64,000 nucleotides of DNA from Darksidea phi (lineage: Eukaryota > Ascomycota > Dothideomycetes > Pleosporales > Lentitheciaceae), in NCBI GenBank assembly GCA_030770425.1, contig JASJFT010000063.1:1-64000 (forward strand), given 5' to 3'. Below are positions 57,963 through 64,000 of the stretch, piece after piece (the first letter of the stretch is position 1; each line of letters starts with the position of its first letter). The notes below the pieces were generated by a model. The model saw only the letters and a list, made by a program, of their open reading frames with translations, had not been told where the DNA came from and searched no databases. The position numbers and the translations under genes were made by a program.

Positions 57963-59102
57963 CTATATCCTCGTTTTGACGTCCGGTGACAGTATTTTGT
58001 CTTCGAACTTTCGCATGAGCTTGTTCGTTTGTTCCGCGAGGGTAAGGGTAAGAATCTAGAGCATTGTTAGTACATGTATTTTTGGACTTGCGAATATACG
58101 CACGGTATGTGGCAAGATCCGCGCAAGATGCGCAAAGTATCCCTTGTACACGGCCAAGATACCCTCGGTCTTCACCGTTCGGAACAGACAGTCGAGTGCT
58201 GACTTGTAGAGATTGCCGGTCTGGTTGTACATGCGCGACATGACAGTATCCGGTGGGTGCATAACGCAGCAGACAACGAAGCCACTCGCCGTGCTACTCG
58301 CGATGTGAAGTGGCATACCCTCTTCCATCCCAAAGTGCTTGACCAACCGTCTCTTCGCGAAGAAATAGGTTGGTAGCTGCACGGAGCTCCCGAAGCCTGT
58401 CCGTACCATCGCAGGACCCACTCCACGATAGAGGCCCTTAATGCCTTCACTTGAATATATCTGGCGCATGCCATCCACCGCGTTTTTGTAGTGATGTTGG
58501 GTTCCGACCGGCAGAAAGGGCGAGTACGACTGTAACCGCGTCTTGACTAGGAAGAAGGGCGAGCCAGCGGCGGCTCCGAGGATCCCTGAGGCGGCGCCTG
58601 AGAAGAGGTTGATGCCAAAAGACTGGACGTTCGCGTCCTTATATACGGCGTTCGTGAGTGTCTTGCGCACCGGCTCGTAGAAACCTAACCGGCAGCCATT
58701 GAGCGTCATTTGGTAGACGTACTACGCTCTTGTCAGTGCTTCCGCTACTTGGGACTCGCAGTTTGCATTTTCCTTACCGCGCAACCCAATCCTCTTAACA
58801 AACCTTTCGGCCCTTCATTCTTCAAAATAACGCCAACGCCGTGGAATACGCCTTTGTATAACCGCACAGCTTCCTTCTTTGACTGGAGCTCTCCCTGTAA
58901 CTGTAGTCTATCCCTTGTCAACCTTGTGCTCGTCGTGAGAGTCAAAGCGGCGCATACCGAATCTTGACCGTCTCAAATCCGTGGGTAACCGTTACAGCAC
59001 CGCAAGCCGCAATACCTCCAGCGATGAAAGATCTGATACGTTGTCAGTCAGACCTACTCGTCTACATGTTACGCCCCGCTCATACCCTAAGGTAGTAGAC
59101 AT
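57963..59102 (-). CDS. OAC1: mitochondrial carrier, oxaloacetate/sulfate type (Oac1)
   Basis: A member of the mitochondrial carrier family in the inner membrane; yeast Oac1 carries oxaloacetate, sulfate and alpha-isopropylmalate. Five exons: 59102..59086, 59032..58958, 58907..58778, 58721..58104 and 58055..57963. Introns are 53, 50, 56 and 48 bp; 310 residues, standard length. Three carrier repeats are visible: HGFETVKIRLQLQG (first signature, Pro replaced by His-Gly), SPFFLVKTRLQS, and HPPDTVMSRMYNQ. The text AYVYQMTLNGCRLGFYEPVR is characteristic of Oac1. The first exon is 17 nt (MSTTL plus two bases). All phases agree. Confidence 0.93.
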
Positions 59103-59501
59103 TTTGACTTCCTCCCGAGCTGCTCTTTCACAATGTTCACTCTGGACTCCTCGGAACTCCAGGAGAGCCGCAACCTCGCGCCAATTGACTTTTGGATCCT
59201 TCTTGCTACCAAGGATCCGTTTAGCACGAGATACATGGGAGAGACTCGAAGTTGTATCTGACACGAGGGCAGGCTGACGGTAAGGAATCAGATAGTAATC
59301 TTCTGGACAATCTGTGCAACTGCGCCACCGATTCCGGAGCTGCAGCGCCAAGCGCAAAGGGTCCAAGCTCCACGTTCGTGCGCATTCTAACAGTTCGGAA
59401 ATCGCACAGCTTCTGCTGTGGATGAGGCGACCTCTGCTAGTTTTGGAGGGCTGTACGAGCCTAAGCAGCTCGATTGCAGGTAGCCTGAGCCAACCACCAC
59501 C
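59103..59501. promoter_or_regulatory. divergent promoter OAC1 / SWD2
   Basis: 399 bp between two divergent start codons, so both genes must share this promoter space. No specific motif is assigned. Confidence 0.5.
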
Positions 59502-60812
59502 ATGGCGACGGGATCGGGCACTCCAGGTGCCCCTCCACCTCCAGCAGGACACCCCACACAGAAAGTTAGCGACGTCATAACAGCTTTCCGACCGGCAAGA
59601 GTGGGTTTCAAACCTTCCTATACTTGGTTGTTATAAACAGGACTGACTTGCTGTTTCTAGCGCTTCAAGCCGCCTAGCCCTAGCACGTCAATCACCTCCC
59701 TTGACTTCGACGACACCGGCGAGCTCGCCATCGTAGCCCGCGACGACGACACACTCCAGATTTACAACTGTAAAGAAGGCAAACATGCAAAAGAGCTCAG
59801 GAGTGCCAAGTATGGTGTGCATCTTGCGCGCTTCTCACACCATGCACAGAGCATCATCTACGCGAGTACAAAAGTCGACGACACAATACGCTTCCTCTCG
59901 ACCCACGATAACTCATATATTCGCTACTTCAGAGGGCATACGGATGCCGTAACGTCGATTGCGCTGTGTCCCTCTTCGGATCAGTTCATGTCTTGTTCGA
60001 AGGACAACACGGTGCGGTTGTGGAATCTTCAGTCGAACAACTACTTCGGCCTGCTCAATCTGCACGCGCCCTATCTCGCCGTATACGATCCCTCGGCGAC
60101 CGTAATTGCAATCGCGTCTCCGCCCACACACTCCATCGTTCTCTACGATGTCCGTAACTTCGACAAGCCTCCCTTTGCAAGCTTCGACCTTCTAGAGCTT
60201 GAGCAGCGTTTTCTAGGTCCGCAAGGAGGAGAATGGACAAAGATGGAGTTTACAAATGACGGAAAGAGCTTGGTCATCAGCACAACGGGGAGCGGGCACT
60301 TTGTGCTAGACGCATTCGAGGGAAACATCACGCATTTCTGCTACCGCAAGTCCGGCCATTCAGGGCGTCTTGCTCCCAGCGCAACAGTGTCCGGCCACAG
60401 CGGCAATACACCAAATGGTGCATCTTCAAGCCTTGGCCAGGGCGATACATGCGTAACGCCAGATGGGCAGTTCCTCGTAGGCGGCAGTAGTGACGAAGGT
60501 CTCCTCATCTGGGACATCTCCAAGCCAGCCTCCCCAAACAACTATCTCGACCCCATGGAAACCATACCTGGGCACGGTAAAGCGGCAGTTGTAGGATACA
60601 ACCCAAGGACGAATTTGTTGGCGAGTGCGGATAAGGACTTTCTACTTTGGCAGCCAGATCCGGATCTCATGATGTAAGAATATTGGATCGCGCATCGAGT
60701 ATATCTTTTTCTACCGCTATTGATTTGTAACAAGAAACGTATCAGATACTAACGTGAGATAAGACCAGATAAAGAGTTGGCGAAGATGCACGCCTTGAAG
60801 ATTAAGGACTGA
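59502..60812 (+). CDS. SWD2: WD40 protein Swd2 (COMPASS and CPF subunit)
   Basis: Swd2 is a WD40 subunit shared by the Set1/COMPASS H3K4 methyltransferase and the mRNA cleavage-polyadenylation factor. Three exons: 59502..59600, 59661..60673 and 60764..60812. Introns are 60 and 90 bp; 386 residues. The second intron (GTAAGA, branch CTAAC, acceptor AAG) replaces an apparent stop and adds the C terminus IPDKELAKMHALKIKD, which looks genuinely coding. WD repeats include YIRYFRGHTDAVTSIALCP, SKDNTVRLWNLQS, GGSSDEGLLIWDIS and SADKDFLLWQPD. The N terminus has a Pro-rich tail before FRPARRFKPP. Confidence 0.92.
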
Positions 60813-61365
60813 GAGCATGATCAGAAAGCTGTCAAAATGGGCGAATCTAGCAAGACAGACAGGATTCCGGACAGTGAATGGGTATTTGGGGGGAGAATTG
60901 AGCGCTACGAGTCTCTATGGACACCAAGTACACATCGACTCTTTTCAAATGGTTGCGAGACGAGGTCACGGTACTTGAACGAGATGCCATTGTGCCATCA
61001 CCAACTACCGAAGTAGGTTGCAAGCATATCAAGAATAGATCAAGATAAGTGGAAGCCGTGTTCGCACGATGATAATGAGTCCTTTGAGGTGAACGACTAT
61101 CGCTGTGGTAAGGGATATTTATACAATCCTCCCCTAGTGGTCGATTAATGTTCCATTCGCCTTGCTTCCTATGGGGATATATCTAAGAAGGCTGTTTCTT
61201 CAGACGATGAAATCTAATGATTATTGTTCCAGACATACTTCCCACCGCCTCTCAACGCTGACTAGCTATTTTACACAGCCGTGCCCACGTTAGTGTTACA
61301 AACACATCTACACCTGTCTTCCCGTGTCCTCCGCAGTATGTAGATGGTATTCTTCCAAGGCGGAA
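60813..61365. other. convergent 3' intergenic region
   Basis: 550 bp between SWD2 and LAS1 ends; no gene is seen. Confidence 0.5.
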
Positions 61366-62933
61366 CTACCTCTCTAAATTTGCAGCCAAGGACACACCGA
61401 TAGGTAGTGGTCTCCAAAGACCGACCCTCTTCTGTGGTCCTCGCAACTTCGTCACGGTCGTCTTCTCCACTCCGTCCATTGCCGCGACGGGAAGCGCAGT
61501 TTCCACCACCGTCTCCATCGCGTCTTCGGACTGTGCTGCTTTCAGCACTGCTAGCCACGATCCTCTTGCAGGGAAGCTCTTGTTTTTTAAGAGGGTTTCG
61601 GCGAGTTTCAGCGTCCAGAAGGTGGGAGAGGTGAAGCAGAGGCTTAGTATGTGGTTGGATAACCGCGTCTCTGTGCTTTTTTGCCCGCTGCACGTTGTGT
61701 CGCGTTGCTGGCTTTCTTTCCATTCGGAAGAGGTTAGGATTTGTATGCACCATTCGTACATGCCTTCTCTACTCGGATCCGTCTCCACGGTGGAACTTGG
61801 GCGGAAAGGTGAACACATGGCAGCAACCATGCGGTCTAGCAGTGCGGGTAGAAAGTCCGGTGTAGTCGCGCAAAGAGCCAGGAGGAAAGGAGACCAGACA
61901 AGAAAGGCGCCGGACATACTCGTGCCCAACTTTTTATGGGCTGGGAGAATCGCCTTCTCGTCCACTAGCAGTTCGAGAAGGAGATTCTGTTTTCTCGACC
62001 GAGACACATCGAGGAAGAGATGGCTTGCCACCGCGCTCTCTGCAGCCTTCTTCTCTATCCCCTTCCCGCTACTCTTGATCTCCGCCTTCCTCTCCTTGAC
62101 ATAACTCTTCAGCACACCTTGCAGTCGCTCTCTAGCCTCGCTGTTCGTTAGTACCGCTCCTCCACCTTCACCCCCGCTGGAAGTAGCAAATGCGGCATCG
62201 AGATGTGACCAGTACCACTCCCATAGCCACTCGAGACTTTCCTTGGCTGCGCGCTTTAGCTCAGCGAGCGAGGGTAGGTGTCGATGTACGATGCAATGGC
62301 GTGTTTCGCGGAGGGTGATGGGGAATTGAAGGGATTGGTTTGGGGGGAACCAGGAGGGACGGTCGCGGGAGAGTTCTGTCTGCGTGTCTGAGAGTCCGGT
62401 TATAAACCTATGGGATGTTAGGGGTGTGTTCGTGTCTCGAGGTCATCGAGCAGATACGTTGTATAGGCTCCTTGTGGAAAATTGTGTGCTGAGAAGAGAT
62501 AGACAGAAGTTGACGAATGTTCATATATACGCCAGTAACGGGAACGGATGGAGTGATATCCGCAAAAGATGGGCTATCCCATGCAAACTTTGACACCGAC
62601 TGTACCGTGGAAGAACAAGCCTACCTCGAAATGGCCGTAGCATACACCATCCGCAGCGCATTGTGCTGCAACCCTCCCCTCTCATCTTGAAGGACAGCAT
62701 CGACAATATCCGCCGTCGACTCGAGCAACAGCGGCAGCTCCTGCTTCCTCACCCTCCACGCAAGTATCTAGACGCCATCAGCACCACGCCGCCTCCCAGC
62801 AGCACTAGCGTCGCATACACACCTTATTCACCGCCTCTTCCCTCCCCTCAAACGCGGGACCGTAAAGCGCTCCTCTCAGTTCGAGGAGCTCCTGGCGCGA
62901 GCGCCACGGCGTGACAACGAACCGTATTTCCAT
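61366..62933 (-). CDS. LAS1: Las1 pre-rRNA processing endoribonuclease
   Basis: Las1 is the HEPN nuclease that cuts ITS2 in 27S pre-rRNA together with the Grc3 kinase in the nucleolus. Three exons: 62933..62823, 62767..62625 and 62407..61366. Introns are 55 and 217 bp, phases 0 and 2; 431 residues. The N-terminal domain reads FVVTPWRSRQELLELRGALY, then a conserved helix ALRMVYATAISRFITGLSD. The HEPN catalytic motif RHCIVHRHLPSL fits the R-x4-H pattern. WLWEWYW follows, and a less conserved helical C-terminal part ends in GLWRPLPIGVSL. All phases agree and the gene is intact. Confidence 0.92.
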
Positions 62934-63885
62934 ACCGTACCCACACAACACGAGCGACGTGGTCTATGACATATACCCGCTGTCACGCTCCAATGAGCTA
63001 GATCGTGGGGTTTGCACGTGTGCGTTGACACCGGGTAGCAGGCATGCACGTGATAGCGAAACTTTCTTTTAAACGTTATCGATAAAACCTTCGTTCTCCT
63101 GCTCCCCCTCCCCCTCACCAATCACAAGCCGACCCGGAACCAGCCGGTCGTGACGTATCACACCGATTTGTAACCAACCCCCTTCCCCCACTAGCCGGCC
63201 ATCAAATCTTCTCTCTACACAATGGCCTTGGAAGCTAGCATCCCGTTAGACCCATGTGCTCGGTTCGCATCAACCAGTCGAAAGGAAGAAGAGGCAACTG
63301 CGCCGAGCCCGAAACTAATCACATCACTAAAAAAATTAAAAACTCGCTAAAGTTGAACGCACGTTGGCCCATCGTGCCGGGCTCCGACGTATCTACTCTT
63401 GGTAACTTTGAAGACAGTGTAGGCCGCGTGGTGCTGTTAGCGAGGGAGTGCTGGACCGGGAGAAGCACGGCCGGTTGGCTTCCGTTGCGTTGCAATTCCT
63501 CGAGCGAGTGGCGGGCTTAGTGTTGAGAGCTAGGCAGTCATCATCGGCAGATGGGAAGAAAGTGAAAGTGGACGATGATTCATTGTTTGTTGAGATATTT
63601 ATTGCATTTGTTGACGCATGCTATTGATGCACGCGTCGTTATGTGTTATATACATAGATCATACTACGTGGGGTCCGAGCGACTGCGCTCATCCTCGTTC
63701 TAGTGGTTGCCAATGAAGGCATGGGGTATCTGTAACCTAATCTTTCACACAAATTCCGAAATATTTACTAGTGTCCTAAAGCGCCGACGCGATGCTGAAT
63801 GCAAATTTCAAAACGTGTTGTCATGGGTAGAGTCAAACGGAGAGAGTTTGAAACCCGAACAACCATCAACTCATGGGCCATTGCT
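62934..63885. other. LAS1 upstream region
   Basis: 950 bp between the LAS1 start and the stop of the gene at the right edge. Two overlapping ATG frames (63222, 42 codons; 63254, 88 codons) show no family resemblance and are not called. Confidence 0.4.
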
Positions 63886-63999
63886 TCACAGCCAGCCATA
63901 GCCGATACCAGCGTCCCGCACTGGTAGCGAGGGCTGTCGAAGCTGCGGGTACCACCACTCCTTCGTGATGCTGTCGTCCTCTTCAAAGAAAAAGCTCTG
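63886..63999 (-). CDS. 3' end of an unidentified gene (partial)
   Basis: The last 37 codons of a minus-strand gene enter from the right edge: FFFEEDDSITKEWWYPQLRQ, then PSLPVRDAGIGYGWL and a TGA stop at 63886..63888. The acidic and aromatic-rich composition without internal stops looks coding, but the fragment is too short to assign a family. Confidence 0.5.
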   Translation of the reverse strand, partial: QSFFFEEDDSITKEWWYPQLRQPSLPVRDAGIGYGWL

Positions 64000-64000
64000 G

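Noticed and set aside
1..64000. tRNA, rRNA, CRISPR arrays and intact transposons
   Set aside because: I looked for T-loop (GGTTCGAATCC-like) boxes, terminal repeats and transposase or reverse-transcriptase motifs and found none convincing by eye; tRNAscan-SE and a repeat-library search would be decisive.

Overview
The window looks like nuclear DNA of a filamentous ascomycete (Pezizomycotina, probably a Dothideomycete). Genes are spaced 0.4-3 kb apart on both strands. Most carry short introns (about 46-90 bp) with GTANGT-type donors and CTAAC/CTGAC-like branch sites. Orthologues of known filamentous-fungal genes are recognisable (samB/MUB1, sfaD-type G beta, PhnA-type phosducin, a PPPDE-thioredoxin-PUL protein). 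The placement in Dothideomycetes is an inference from protein style only.

Layout. 0.5-19.3 kb is mostly conserved: a Dnf3-like P4-ATPase flippase (-), MYND protein samB/Mub1 (-), a CorA-like metal transporter (+), Golgi GDPase Gda1 (-), a broken F-box-like gene (+) and a PPPDE/thioredoxin/PUL protein (+). 19.3-31.8 kb is gene-poor. It holds a SAT4/rhodopsin-type 7TM gene with a phase break, an EF-hand gene without a clear start, a 24-bp minisatellite and a previously hidden two-exon gene for a 72-residue membrane protein. 31.8-46.3 kb carries a phosducin-like gene and the G beta gene in tandem (-), an adenosine-deaminase-like gene with damage (+), an ankyrin remnant (-), a large ADF-H/PH-domain protein (-) and an OHCU decarboxylase of purine catabolism (+). 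46.3-52.5 kb is an accessory-looking island: an AT-rich stretch, then a nine-exon Hsp70-like ATPase gene (-) head to head with a PHD-finger gene (+). 53.7-64 kb holds an unknown conserved nuclear-looking protein (-), mitochondrial carrier Oac1 (-), the COMPASS subunit Swd2 (+), the rRNA-processing endoribonuclease Las1 (-) and the 3' end of another gene (-) at the right edge.

I worked out splice structures by hand, requiring donor/acceptor sites and phase to agree with the protein family. Housekeeping genes close perfectly (Hsp70-like 9 exons, ADF-H/PH 6 exons, G beta 5, Oac1 5). Three accessory genes plus the ankyrin fragment show one-nucleotide frame breaks or a nonsense codon, and two genes lack a usable start codon. 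That contrast is the most notable pattern here, together with the linked phosducin/G beta pair and the Hsp70-like/PHD divergent pair. No tRNA, rRNA, CRISPR or intact transposon was seen.
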